Shown: positions 7,201 through 15,605, counted from the first letter of the stretch. The stretch: 22,526 nucleotides of DNA from Chrysochromulina tobinii (GCA_001275005.1 JWZX01002017.1:1-22526); one strand, 5' to 3'. Notes: generated from the sequence alone by a model not told the origin. Made by a program: numbers and translations.

Positions 7201-10200
7201 ATCAAGTGGCAATCGCACCTCGCCCAGCTCGCGAAGCGGGTGATTCGCGGGCAAGCCCCCATGGGTGATGAGGGAGTTGCTTGAGTACAAGAGCTGCTCG
7301 AGCGCCTCCCCCATGCTCTTCATGACCGGTAGCAACTCGAACACTTCGAGCCGGTCGAAGACTTCGGCGACGCCTCGAAGCATCGCGAGGTCCTTATCAC
7401 ACTTTTTGGGATCGCGTTTGGGATCGAATTCGAAGCGATCGAGCGTCACCTCCTTCGCGACGCTCGTGAGCAGCCGCGCGTACATGAGGTAGTTACGCTT
7501 GACGAACCCCGCCCACGAGCGGCCGTCAACCTTCGCCTTCTCGGCCGCCGCCTTCTCGGCCGCCGCCTTCTCGGCCGCCGTCTTCTCAGCCGCCGCCTTC
7601 GCCGCGACCAAATAGGCAGCGCTCGTCCACGGCGTGAGGAAGAGCGTGCACGCGCGGATCAGGTGGATGACGCGAGTCGAGTTTGTTGGCAGATATTCGA
7701 GCTGGTTGTTGAAGAAGTGGTACCTGATGAGGGAGGTCATCAACGGTAATCAGGGTCACTCAGGGAGGATCGGGTACCTGATGAGGGAGGTCATTATGGA
7801 CAATCAGGGACACTCAGGGAGGATCGGGTACCTGATGAGGGAGGTCATCATGGACAATCAGGGTCACTCAGGGAGGATCGGGTACCTGATGAGGGAGGTC
7901 ATTAACGGTAATCAGGGTCACTCAGGGAGGATCGGGTACCTGATGAGGGAGGTCATCAACGGTAATCAGGGTCACTCAGGGAGGATCGGGTACCTGATGA
8001 GGGAGGTCATCATGGACAATCAGGGTCACTCAGGGAGGATCGGGTACCTGATGAGGGAGGTCATCATGAACAATCAAGGTCACTCAGGGAGGATCGGGTA
8101 CCTGATGAGGGAGGTCATCATGGACAATCAGGGTCACTCAGGGAGGATCGGGTACCTGATGAGGGAGGTCATCAACGGCAATCAGGGGGCACTCCGAGGG
8201 CTCTTAGTGTTCATCAGCAGCGTACATCGGCACCGCGACCAACGAGTGTGGGGAGCGATTGGTATTCAGTCCCTTGGCCTCTTGGTCGCCATACGATTTG
8301 AGAGCAGCGAGGATCGCCGCCTTGCTGCCGTCCGGAGGGCAACACGAAGACCACGCCTCCCCAGGCTTCTTGATGCTCGTCCCCTCAGCCAGAGCCCGGA
8401 GCTCATCGAGAGTCATCGCGTCCATCTTCTCACGACGGCGGCACAGTTCCGCGCTGATGAGGGGGGCAATCAGTGGCTGATGAGGGGGCAATCAGAGGCT
8501 GAGGAGGGTGGCAATCAGTGGCTGAGGAGGGAGGCCATCAGAGACTGTCAATGGCAATCAAGCCGAATGGCCTCTCGGGCAGTCAGCTTCAATCGGTGGC
8601 CATGAATGGCAATCGGTAGCAATTATGTCGGTTCAATCGGTGACCATGAATGGCAATCAGAGGCAATCAGAGGCAATCAGAGGCAATCAGAGGCAATCAT
8701 GTCGGTACCGGCGAGCCATCTGAAGCTCATGTGCGTTCAGATGATCGAAGAGGCATGGGAGGCAGCCGAGGACCGCATAATTGGTGAGTTCTGACTCGGT
8801 CGCAGGCGGACGGAGCGATAGCTGTGAACGAACGGGGTGCGAAGTGTGAACGGAGGGGGATGACGTCGCGCGCGCGCGAGAGAGAGCACTCCGCGGCACT
8901 CGGCGGCAAATGTGCGCAAGAACTCCTACCTGCTTGATAAGATGCGGCTCGCCGTTCTGTGCCAGCCAGAATTGCGAGAGCGAATGGAGCAACAGCTCCG
9001 CGTCTGCACGCAAGGCACCACTCAGAGGGCTCTGCCTGAGCTCCTCGCATTCGCGCTTGCGTGCATCACGCTCCGCACTGATGCCGAGAGGGAGGAAGTG
9101 GTGCAGGTAGCTCTTCAGCACGATCACGTATAGGGGCTCAAGATTCGTCACGCCGAGCCCAAGCACGTTGCCAAGCGCCGTGTCGGGCGCCTTGAGCGCC
9201 CACCGCTTCTGGACGAAATCGGACAAGGCATTTTCGCCTGATGGAGGGGGGGCATGATGAGAGAGGCCATCAGGGGGGGGCATGATGAGAGAGGCCATCA
9301 GGGGGGCATGATGAGAGAGGCCATCAGGGGGGGCATGATGAGAGAGGCCATCAGGGGGGGCATGATGAGAGAGGCCATCAGGGGGGGGCATGATGAGAGA
9401 GGCCATCAGGGGGGGCATGATGAGAGAGGCCATCAGGGAGGCCGATGAGAGAGAGGCACTCAGCGGTGACCTCACCGGCGGACGAGAGAGGCCATTGGCA
9501 AAAGAGGAACAGGTAGTATTCCCAAGCAGTGAGCCGGAGAGAGTCCTTCGGAAAAGCTGCTCTCAACTCGTTGCGATCGATGTGGCCGTCCCCGTTGCGG
9601 TCGATGCTGTGGACGTTGAGACGTTGCTGGAAGAGGGTCGGCAACGGCTGTCCAGCTCCAAGGTAGTGCCGGCACGCTGCTGGCAGGCACTTGCAGAAGA
9701 ACAGGTAGAGGTATTTGGGCGTGAGGGCCAAGCCGTTGGCGTCCACCCGCATCGACACTTCGCGCCACTTTTGGAAGAGGATCCCGGTGCGCGCGCCCTG
9801 TGGCGAGGGGGCCTCGAGCAGTCCGAGGAGTTTCTCCTGGAGCGCGGCTGCCTCGCGCACCTGAGGGGGCAATTAGGGAGGCAATTAGGGAGGCAATTAG
9901 GGAGGCAATTAGGGAGGCAATCACGGAGGCAATTAGGGAGGCAATTAGGGAGGTCATTAGGGAGGTCATCAGGGAGGTCCTCAGCGGCAGTGCCGTACAT
10001 TCCTTCTCGGCTCGACGAGCAGGTTCGCTTGCTCGTTCAGCCAGGCGTGATTCGTCGCCACGCCCCCACTGCCTCCCACCGTGACGTCTCCAAAGAGGCC
10101 GATCATCAGCTGCGGAAGGGTCCTGTGGAAGACCTCCAGCTCGTCGCCCTCCATCTGTGCCGCGTACTTGGCGCACGCCTCCGTCGCTTCGGATGGCGAC

Positions 10201-11306
10201 CTGATGAGGGAAGCCATCAGAGGCCATCAGAGAGGTCATCAGAGAGGTCATCAGAGAGGTCATCAGAGAGGTCATCAGAGGTCGTTAGAGGTCATTAGAG
10301 GCAATCAGGGGATACCAGTCGAGCACCTCGAGCAGGCGCACGCCTCTCGAGCACGCACGCCATCAGAGGCCATTAGAGGCCATCAGAGGCCATCAGAGGC
10401 AGCTCACCATTCGAGCAGCTCGAGCAGGCGCACGCCGCTCGTGTACACGCGTCGATCGCGATCGAAGACGCCTCGACGAGATTGCCCTGTGACAACAGCG
10501 CCCTGTGACGGCAGGTCGCCTGGCATGTTCACGTTGAACACCCAGAGGCCGAGGACGAGGAGGAGGAAGAGGAGGGCTACGCACCCGATCAGACCCGTGA
10601 CGACGAAGTCGGTGTTCGACTTGTTGCGTGCGGCGCTGGAGGGAACCTCCCTGCGACCCGATGGGCGACCTGAGAGGCCGGGCGCCTCCCGGGCCGGCTG
10701 CTGCGCCTCCACCTCTTTCATCGCGTGCTGCTCGTGCTGCTCCTCTACTCGACGCGCCTCCTCCGCCGCCTTCTGCTCCTGCGCCGCACGGAGTCCCTCC
10801 GCGGCCTTTGTGGCTGCGGCGGCGTCGGCCTCATCGGCGGCGCGCTGCAGCTCGTCGGCCGCGTGCTTGGCCGCGTCGCTCACGTACTCGCACCGCACGT
10901 CGCCCAGCGTCGCCACCTCCGCAGCGTTGCCACCTCCGTCGGCGGGCACGAACCACTGCGTCGCCACCGGAGAGTGGCGCTGCGAGCTGCGCGTATGCAG
11001 CAGCGGCTCGAGGCGTCCGCCGACGACGGCGCCGAGCGTCCATCCGGAGCGACGCGGCTCGTACTGGATGCGGAAGTGCTGCGCGCCGTCCATGGCGTCG
11101 AAGACGTCGGAGACCTCGCCGCCGGCATCCTCACGCTCAAGTTGTCGATGCTTGTAGGCCGCCGCATTGAGCGCCTGCTCGAGCCGAGGGTCCTTGGCGA
11201 GGCGTGCAGGGTAGTGGCCTCTGAAGACCACCTCGACGAGGTCGGGAGTCTTGGATATCACGACTCGGTCAGCGGCGGAATGGGCGAGAAGGACGAGACC
11301 GAGCAT
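4300..11306 (-). CDS. large multi-pass membrane protein with EF-hand calcium-binding domains (14 exons)
   Basis: Exons on the minus strand, in order: 11306-10408, 10200-9999, 9860-9476, 9237-8930, 8794-8709, 8453-8226, 7723-7219, 7087-6932, 6669-6469, 6345-6128, 6039-5778, 5662-5483, 5231-4917, 4764-4300. All 13 introns are GT-AG and every junction keeps phase, giving 4410 nt (1469 residues). Visible parts: a possible N-terminal signal (MLGLVLLAHS), a coiled coil at about 146-203, a transmembrane helix at about 234-257, canonical EF-hand loops at about 454-465 (DRNGDGHIDRNE) and 895-906 (DKDGNGRISAYE, followed by a degenerate partner), four hydrophobic helices at about 1188-1299, and a C-terminal EF-hand pair at 1341-1352 (DTSGDGYVSVEE) and 1372-1383 (DTDGDGKISLAE). 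It is probably a calcium-regulated membrane protein; I recognise no whole-length family. ATG 11306 is the first in-frame ATG. The acceptors at 8794 and 6345 are the least certain. The introns carry unusual repeats, listed separately. Confidence 0.8.
4753..4916 (-). repeat. intron 13 with a 61-bp tandem repeat that includes the acceptor and exon 14 start
   Basis: The sequence GGACCTGATGAGG recurs at 4761, 4822 and 4883, a period of 61 bp. In transcript sense each unit contains CTGATTGCGTCCCTCATCAG followed by GTCCGATCC, the first bases of exon 14. The acceptor and exon start are therefore present three times, but only the last copy continues the protein. The intron proper is 4765-4916. Confidence 0.8.
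5232..5482 (-). repeat. intron 12: degenerate copy of exon 13 start plus two microsatellites
   Basis: Bases 5317-5339 match the start of exon 13 (5201-5223) at 21 of 23 positions. This copy passes directly into a 15-bp array (GTGTGAAGAGAGGG core, about 5336-5380) and a GCGGTACGGGG array (about 5400-5480). The exon fragment seems to have seeded the microsatellite. The donor is GTACGTACC and the next exon starts GTACGCATC. Confidence 0.7.
6040..6127 (-). other. intron 10, flanked by direct repeats of the exon 10 end
   Basis: The 88-nt intron runs from GTGAGTGCC to CTTCACCAG. About 29 nt before the donor (AGCCCTTCAAGCCCCGGCC then TCTTCACCAG) are repeated before the acceptor (AGCCCTTCGAGTCCCGGCC then TCTTCACCAG). 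The repeat spacing, 88 bp, equals the intron length. Only a short series of (T)GAGCCCTAA/GA-type units lies between. Confidence 0.85.
6361..6456 (-). repeat. 16-bp tandem array in intron 9
   Basis: Six perfect copies of CATGCAAGGGCGCGCG start at 6361, 6377, 6393, 6409, 6425 and 6441. The GCGCGCATGC part is alternating purine-pyrimidine and self-complementary. The array fills most of the 123-nt intron (6346-6468). No CTGATG body repeat is visible here, so this intron looks different from the others. Confidence 0.85.
6670..6931 (-). repeat. intron 8: 10-bp array and copy of exon 9 start
   Basis: Eight 10-bp units (GGTCATCAGA on +, CTGATGACCT in transcript sense) occupy about 6681-6760. Directly beyond them, 6757-6781 matches the start of exon 9 (6645-6669) at 22 of 25 positions, 112 bp away. 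The 3' end is CTGATGACCTCCCTCATCAG, able to pair as a 7-bp stem with a 6-nt loop. Confidence 0.8.
7536..7595 (-). repeat. 15-bp coding repeat in exon 7
   Basis: Four copies of a 15-bp unit (CCTTCTCGGCCGCCG on +) encode an AAEKA-type repeat in the EF-hand membrane protein. The period keeps the frame. It is probably a short charged helix or linker. Confidence 0.75.
7721..8180 (-). repeat. 54-bp tandem array filling intron 6
   Basis: TACCTGATGAGGGAGGTCAT starts at 7721, 7775, 7829, 7883, 7937, 7991, 8045, 8099 and 8153: nine copies with an exact 54-bp period and few substitutions. In transcript sense each unit carries TGATGACCTCCCTCATCAG followed by GTACCCG, so every unit offers an acceptor and a GT. 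The 502-nt intron (7724-8225) starts GTACGCTGC and exon 7 starts GTACCACTT. Because 54 is a multiple of three, a spurious long + frame runs through it. Confidence 0.9.
8454..8708 (-). repeat. intron 5 with 10-bp oriented repeats
   Basis: The two ends hold GGCAATCAGA-type 10-bp units (about 8651-8700, and 8466-8540 in looser form). In transcript sense these are CTGATTGCCT. The 3' end is CTGATTGCCCCCCTCATCAG. Splicing joins exon 5 (ends ...CGCCG) to exon 6 (CGCGG...) in phase. Confidence 0.7.
9245..9440 (-). repeat. 27-bp tandem array in intron 3 with variable G-tracts
   Basis: CATGATGAGAGAGGCCATCAG starts at 9253, 9281, 9307, 9334, 9361, 9389 and 9416. The period varies from 26 to 28 because the poly-G run between copies changes length. 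In transcript sense each unit is a C-tract followed by CTGATGGCCTCTCTCATCAT. The intron is 9238-9475. Confidence 0.85.
9861..9998 (-). repeat. 12-bp tandem array in intron 2
   Basis: Nine near-identical units of AATTAGGGAGGC occupy 9871-9978 and grade into CATCAGGGAGGT at one end, showing that this family is a relative of the CATCAG repeats elsewhere. Donor GTACGGCAC, acceptor CCCCTCAG; exon 3 starts GTGCGCGAG. Confidence 0.85.
10201..10407 (-). repeat. intron 1 with a copy of the exon 1 end including its donor
   Basis: Bases 10316-10349 match the end of exon 1 (10408-10441) at 31 of 34 positions, 92 bp away, and the copy keeps the GT that follows (CTCGACTG/GTATCC against CTCGAATG/GTGAGC). 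The rest is 12-bp AGAGGTCATCAG-type repeats. The 3' end is CTGATGGCTTCCCTCATCAG. Confidence 0.8.
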
Positions 11307-11755
11307 TTGCGCGCTCGCTTCCTGATGATGAGTGCGAGCGCGCGGGACCGACCCACTGTGAACCAAATCACTCTACCGTTTATGGCGGTCAGCGTCGCTG
11401 CATTGCGTCGCTGTTTGCCTGTTTCGCTGAGTCGCACTGAGTGACCGAGTGACCGGGGGCCACACAAGGGGGGCCACATATACATATATATACGCCTCTC
11501 CTTATACGGTACATGTGCAGGTTTTGTGCACTGCGTACATGCCTCTGGGCGAGGCAAGTGGACGTGGTGTGCTTGCTTGTTTGCTTGCTGCCGGGCTTGG
11601 TGTCGTCGGTGTCATTCTCTCTGTCGACGGTGCGGTTTCGGCGGCTATTTTTGGCCGTTGACGAAACAAAAGCAGCGAGCGTGTTCGCTCGATCGTGTGG
11701 TCCCGCTGCTTTTGTCCTTGCAGCGGGAGCGTCACGGTGGCGCCGAGCCAAGTCA
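11307..11755. promoter_or_regulatory. divergent intergenic region between the EF-hand and PP2C genes
   Basis: No convincing gene. The start codons of a minus-strand and a plus-strand gene point away from this stretch, so it probably holds both promoters. An AT-only tract (ACATATACATATATATA, 11476-11492) is the only TATA-like element in a GC-rich setting and could be read from either strand. Which gene it serves cannot be told. Confidence 0.4.
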
Positions 11756-11793
11756 CGGCCATGCCGGGGGGAAGCTCAGCCCCGGCATGGCCG
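11756..11793. repeat. perfect 14-bp inverted repeat (hairpin)
   Basis: CGGCCATGCCGGGG at 11756-11769 is the exact reverse complement of CCCCGGCATGGCCG at 11780-11793, with a 10-nt loop GGAAGCTCAG. The stem is very GC-rich. It includes the ATG of the small ORF at 11761. Confidence 0.9.
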
Positions 11794-11991
11794 CCGTATA
11801 TGCCGGCCGTCAACGCCTCTGCTCCGTCAGCAACAAGGGATCCCAACCGCGACGACAGCATGAGCCCGACGGATCGGATAATTTTCATCGAAGTCTTCAT
11901 CGGGGTGATGGTGGTCTCGGTGCTTGTGTGCGCTTGGTACATGCCTTATTATCGAACGCAGCACATCGATGCTGCCCCTAAATGCCATTGA
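11761..11991 (+). CDS. small putative single-pass membrane protein (overlaps PP2C start)
   Basis: A 76-residue frame with a Pro/Ala-rich first half and a clear hydrophobic helix (IIFIEVFIGVMVVSVLV, about residues 43-59), then a short polar tail. The ATG lies in the stem of the palindrome at 11756-11793. The end overlaps the proposed PP2C start (11969) by 23 bases in another frame. It could be an independent small protein, an upstream ORF of the phosphatase mRNA, or an exon giving the phosphatase a membrane anchor through a splice I could not identify. No homologue is recognised. Confidence 0.3.
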   Translation: MPGGSSAPAWPPYMPAVNASAPSATRDPNRDDSMSPTDRIIFIEVFIGVMVVSVLVCAWYMPYYRTQHIDAAPKCH

Positions 11992-13392
11992 GTTCATGCA
12001 CCGACCGTCGAATCGCAGGATCAAGACTCGCAGGCGTATCGCGGCAAGCGCCGCGAACGCAGAGGTGTACGCAAGCCGCAACAAAAAGATACCCCCCCTC
12101 TCCGAGAAGGCGACGAATGTGACGAAGGCACTTGCATCGTCCTATGACATCACGTCGTCCGGCTTCAAGGCAGCTTTGGATCCAGGTGGGCCACTGTTCG
12201 AAGTGCTCATCGGAGAGGCCGCGATCTCGCTCGACGGCGAGGACCAAATGATGGTGCGAGACGTGACGGTTCATGGGGAACGACTGGTGATCGCGCTTGT
12301 GGCCGACGGGCACTGCGGCAAGGAGGCATCGATGCATTGCAAGGCAACGGCCATCGACGAGCTCCTTAAGGCGCTTCACGATGCCCCGGTCGGCCCATCC
12401 CCAGATGCGACGCATGTGCCACCACAGATGGCTGTGGGGTCTTCCGAGCCTCCACAGATGGCTGTGGGGTCTTCCGAGCCTCCACAGATGGCTGTGGGGT
12501 CTTCCATGCCAGAGCGACGCCCAATCAGCGAGGCAGCGTCGGTGACCGGCACGGCGTCTGCGCATGCGAGCGCAGGGAGGCCTGTGAATGTGAATGGGTC
12601 AGCGCTTCCGGGGAGCCTTGCAGACGGGTCGCACGTGATCGCCGCCGGCAGGCGAGCCTTCCTCGTGACACACGACGAGGTGCGCGCGTTGCGGACCATT
12701 CTGATGACCACTGATGACGGCTGACGACACCTGGATGACGCCTGATGACGCCTGATGGTCTCCTTCATCAGGTGCGTGCGAGGGCCAAGACGGCTGGCTC
12801 TACGCTGAGCGTGGTCGTGCTCAACGCGACGCGAGCGGAGCTGACGATGCTGCAATGCGGCGATAGTCTTGCGCGTCTGATCCCTCGAAGGGCGGCCGCC
12901 CAATCCCTCTGCGAGGACCATCGGCTTGAGTCGTCCGAAGCCGAGCGCGCGCGGGTGGGTGCGCTAGGGGGGCGCATCGAGCGCGCCGTGGACACCTGCG
13001 GCCGGCCTTTTGGGCCCTTGCGCTTGTGGCCCAGCGGCGTCATCCAGGCGCGCACGATCGGGGATCAGGACGTCGGCCGCTACATCGAGCCGATGCCCTT
13101 TGCTCGCACGTATCGACTTCCGGCGGCGGAGTCGTGCGCGGTCGTCGTCGCCACGGACGGCGTCTGGGACGCTCTCTATCCAACGGCTGTCGATGGCATC
13201 ATTCGATCGTCGATGATGTGCCTGCCGGAAGATGCGGCGAAGCTGCTGATCAACTCGTCCCTGACGCAACGGCACGCGTACAGCAACGACGGGGACAGGA
13301 TCCCAAAGGACGATGCCAGCTGCATCGTGATCCGGATCGAGCACTCCAAAGACCTCTTGGTGCGCCACGGGGGCTTCTGCAGGCTATGTTGA
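11969..13392 (+). CDS. PP2C-type serine/threonine protein phosphatase
   Basis: Two exons, 11969-12679 and 12772-13392, join in phase 0 for about 443 residues. PP2C (PPM) motifs appear in order: GEDQ (metal Asp), VADGHCG (for the usual DGHGG), GSTLSVVVL, CGDSLARLI, EDHRLESSEAERARV with GGRIE, ARTIGDQDV, ATDGVWDAL, and DDASCIVIRI (final metal Asp). PPM enzymes remove phosphate from Ser/Thr using two bound Mg/Mn ions; all the Asp positions I expect are present. The second Gly of DGHGG is displaced (DGHCG). An insertion with three PPQMAVGSSE repeats separates the DGH helix from the GST strand. A basic N-terminus (RRIKTRRR) precedes the domain. ATG 11969 and ATG 11996 are both possible starts; the frame stays open upstream to at least 11924 without an ATG. 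Confidence 0.85.
12421..12510 (+). repeat. 30-bp coding tandem repeat in PP2C
   Basis: CACAGATGGCTGTGGGGTCT starts at 12423, 12453 and 12483: three nearly identical 30-bp units encoding PPQMAVGSSE. They sit in a linker insertion of the phosphatase domain. Confidence 0.9.
12680..12771 (+). other. PP2C intron of the shared CTGATGAC-repeat family
   Basis: This 92-nt GT-AG intron starts GTGCGCGCG and the next exon starts GTGCGTGCG. Its body is CTGATGACC-type repeats on the + strand, and it ends CTGATGGTCTCCTTCATCAG. In minus-strand genes the same motifs lie on the minus strand, so the repeat follows transcription. Confidence 0.85.
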
Positions 13393-13546
13393 TAATCTTT
13401 TCTGAGAATGCAGTATCTCCAGGACGGGAGCAGGACCAATTACCAGAGTCTTCGGCGTGAGAAATCACGCTTGAAATTCGACAATGATGATTTAGGATCG
13501 GAAAATCAACTCGTTTAATTGAATTTCCATTTTGGGGCGATTAACT

Positions 13547-14143
13547 ATGAATTCCCTTTTTGGAAGGGCTGCTCAAAACGGGGCCTTCCTTCCCTTTTTT
13601 GGATGCTTTTTTTGGTCGTCCACAATGGTTGCCTCTCCAAACGCCAAGGAGGCTCGGCTCTTTGAACGGACTCGCAGTCCCACATCAAGCGGTAAGGACG
13701 GAGAAGGCGAAGATGACAACCTTAGCAGGCCGGGCTCCGACCTGAGCAGCGACGGAGATGACGCCAGCGGTGGCAGCTCAGACGTGGGCTTCCGATCAGG
13801 CACGGGCGACATCCACAGCGGCAGCCGCGGCGGTGTGCCTGGAGCAGTCGCACTCTTCTCGGCAGCCGATGCACCACTCAGCCATCTGTTGACATGCACG
13901 GAGATGCGCCGCTCTGCGTGGGAGGAGGTCATGGCTGTGCTGAGCCTGTACATCCGTGGCAAGTACGCGGCTTCGGTCGCTGACCGCATGATCCTCATGA
14001 TCGAGCCCAAGCTCGCATGCAAGATAGACATGCTCTCGTACGAGCAGGTGGCGATGCTCCGCGAGCGTGCGCGTGAGAAGCAACAGGACTCGGAGCTCTC
14101 CGGCATCGACGAGATGTTCCAGCGGATGGCCGGCATCTCGTAA
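13547..14143 (+). CDS. hypothetical protein with helical C-terminal domain
   Basis: A 198-residue frame from the first in-frame ATG (13547). ATG 13625 (CACAATGG, better context) would give 172 residues. The middle (about residues 40-95) is acidic, Ser/Gly/Asp-rich and probably disordered. The last 90 residues are Leu/Ala/Glu/Arg-rich and predicted helical (EEVMAVLSLYIRGKYAAS, DMLSYEQVAMLRERAREK). The first 30 residues of the longer form are hydrophobic and aromatic and could be a signal or targeting peptide. I do not recognise the family. It follows the PP2C gene on the same strand by about 150 bases, too close for much more than a short 3' end and promoter. Confidence 0.55.
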   Translation: MNSLFGRAAQNGAFLPFFGCFFWSSTMVASPNAKEARLFERTRSPTSSGKDGEGEDDNLSRPGSDLSSDGDDASGGSSDVGFRSGTGDIHSGSRGGVPGAVALFSAADAPLSHLLTCTEMRRSAWEEVMAVLSLYIRGKYAASVADRMILMIEPKLACKIDMLSYEQVAMLRERAREKQQDSELSGIDEMFQRMAGIS

Positions 14144-14737
14144 CGGCTTCTCGTCACGGCATCTCATAAGCCCTTTGCGCTCGATGCGCACGGGGCCGGA
14201 GTCGGGGCCGGAGTGTCGTGTGGGCTGTGGGGTCTCATTCAGTCCAGGCCGCCGATTCCCGCCACCACTTATGGCACGCTAGAGCGCCGTGCTCGCAGCC
14301 GTGCCTTCTCCGCCTCCATGCCCTCGCGTGTGACGCTGATGCTCGCAGCAGGACGCCGGCGCCGAGCGCGCTAGCGGAGCGGCGTCGGATATTAATATTT
14401 AATGCACGGCGATGGGCCGTGTCCGTCGTGTCTCGACGAGGAGTACACTTGTTCAGCGAACGACTCGTAGGAACCTATGGTATGTTTGTGATCGTCACAC
14501 CGCACACCACGTAAGGACGCAAACTCCGCAACAAACTCCGCAGTCGCGCTCATCCGACCAAAGGCCCGGGTAAAAACCACGTCGATTAAACCGAGAACGA
14601 TGCGCGCGGAACCGGGGAAAGCGTGCCACCAGAAAGCCGAGCCGCATGCCGCCGACGCGGCATCATGGAGCTTCCGTCATAGCCGCTGGCTCAATCGTTC
14701 CCAAAGTGAAGGCTCGCCAAAGCTCGCAAAGCGGGCG
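14144..14737. other. convergent intergenic region
   Basis: Two gene 3' ends face each other. A short direct repeat GGGGCCGGAGT occurs at about 14192-14214. Small ORFs here have no recognisable features. No RNA gene or repeat array is visible. Confidence 0.4.
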
Positions 14738-15457
14738 CTACACTCCGTGCGCAAAGGGTGAGCGCCGTGACGAGCGCATCGGCGACATAGGCGAGCCAAG
14801 CGGACGGTTGGTGAAGCCCTTGGAGCGGTGCACCGGGCTGGACCGACGGCTCGTCATCGGCGAGCCCATTGGGGGCGTGCTCGCGGCGGGAGGGAGCGGG
14901 TAAGACAGCGAGGGCGAGGCGGGCGGTGACCGCATGTCCCACGGCACCTCGTACTCGGATGTGGCGCGCTTGCTTCCAGCAAAGGAGGCCATCGAGGCGG
15001 AGCGCGAGAACGGGCGCGGCGAGGTCGCGACCGAGTGCCAATTATTGCCCTCGGGATCGTAGGCGGACGAGCCCCAGTGCGTGGTCAGCGAGCGCTGGGA
15101 GGGGTTCAATACATTGTACTGCGGCGCCTTCGGCGGCGTGTTCCACTTGAGTGGCTGTGGGTGGTGGAGCGACTTGGAAGCCACGACTTGCAGCGATTGG
15201 GGAACCTGCCCAGGCAAGATGTGTGACGTCTCGTACGGGCGGTAGGCGTGTGACGTCTGCGGACGGTGGAGGAAGGCGAGGTGGTAGTTTGGCTGGAAAG
15301 GGAGGTTCACGTCCGACGAGGCCGGTGGCACATTGAGGTTCCATCCGGGCTCCTCGACAACGGCGTTCTCCTCGGCCGGCATTCTAAGCACCTGCCACAG
15401 CTGGCTCGAGGGCGGAAAACGCCCGTGGTAGGACGCAAAGTCAGAAGGCCTGACCAT
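14738..15457 (-). CDS. hypothetical Pro/Ser-rich protein with basic SP-repeat tail
   Basis: A 239-residue frame from ATG 15457 (the frame is open upstream without an ATG). The N-terminal half has well-spaced aromatic residues (RPSDFASYHGRFPPSSQLW, NYHLAFLHRP, HAYRPYETSH). The C-terminal third is basic with many Ser-Pro sites (TPPMGSPMTSRRSSP, GSPMSPMRSSRRSP), a pattern often seen in cytoskeleton-associated proteins phosphorylated by proline-directed kinases. No domain is recognised; the cytoskeletal link is a guess. Antisense ORFs over the same DNA look worse in composition. Confidence 0.5.
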   Translation of the reverse strand: MVRPSDFASYHGRFPPSSQLWQVLRMPAEENAVVEEPGWNLNVPPASSDVNLPFQPNYHLAFLHRPQTSHAYRPYETSHILPGQVPQSLQVVASKSLHHPQPLKWNTPPKAPQYNVLNPSQRSLTTHWGSSAYDPEGNNWHSVATSPRPFSRSASMASFAGSKRATSEYEVPWDMRSPPASPSLSYPLPPAASTPPMGSPMTSRRSSPVHRSKGFTNRPLGSPMSPMRSSRRSPFAHGV

Positions 15458-15605
15458 CGTGCGCGGCACACACACGTCCCTCCTCCAGCTCTCTCCCGCG
15501 CGCGTCTGTTACATTTCCTGAGCGTTTTTGATCAACTCTTCGCAACTGAACTTTGTAAAAACAACGTCTGACTTTGGAAAACAGAGGAAATGCTCGGAAG
15601 GCTTT

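Noticed and set aside
7721-8180. Possible CRISPR array
   Set aside because: The repeats are directly contiguous with no unique spacers, lie in an intron of a eukaryotic gene, and have no cas genes nearby.
8204-8206. Stop codon that would end a shorter gene at 8204
   Set aside because: A donor at 8225 (GTACGCTGC) joins exon 6 to exon 7 in phase and puts this stop inside intron 6.
7634-8605. A 323-codon open frame on + with 18-residue repeats (NGNQGHSGRIGYLMREVI type)
   Set aside because: It is produced by the 54-bp intron array (54 = 18 codons) on the strand opposite a well-phased gene. It has no domain and joins intron and exon antisense.
8791-8794. Acceptor at GAGTCAG for exon 5 of the EF-hand gene
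   Set aside because: Splicing after that second AG shifts the frame and soon meets a stop. The AG four bases earlier (exon start at 8794) keeps phase, so that one was chosen, although it is a weak site.
9245-9440. Possible CRISPR-like 27-bp repeats
   Set aside because: The units are contiguous and separated only by G-runs; there are no spacers.
9390-10298. A 302-codon + frame through introns 1-3 of the EF-hand gene
   Set aside because: Its repetitive GRQLGRQL and SERSSERSS parts come from the 12-bp intron arrays; the minus-strand exons splice in phase.
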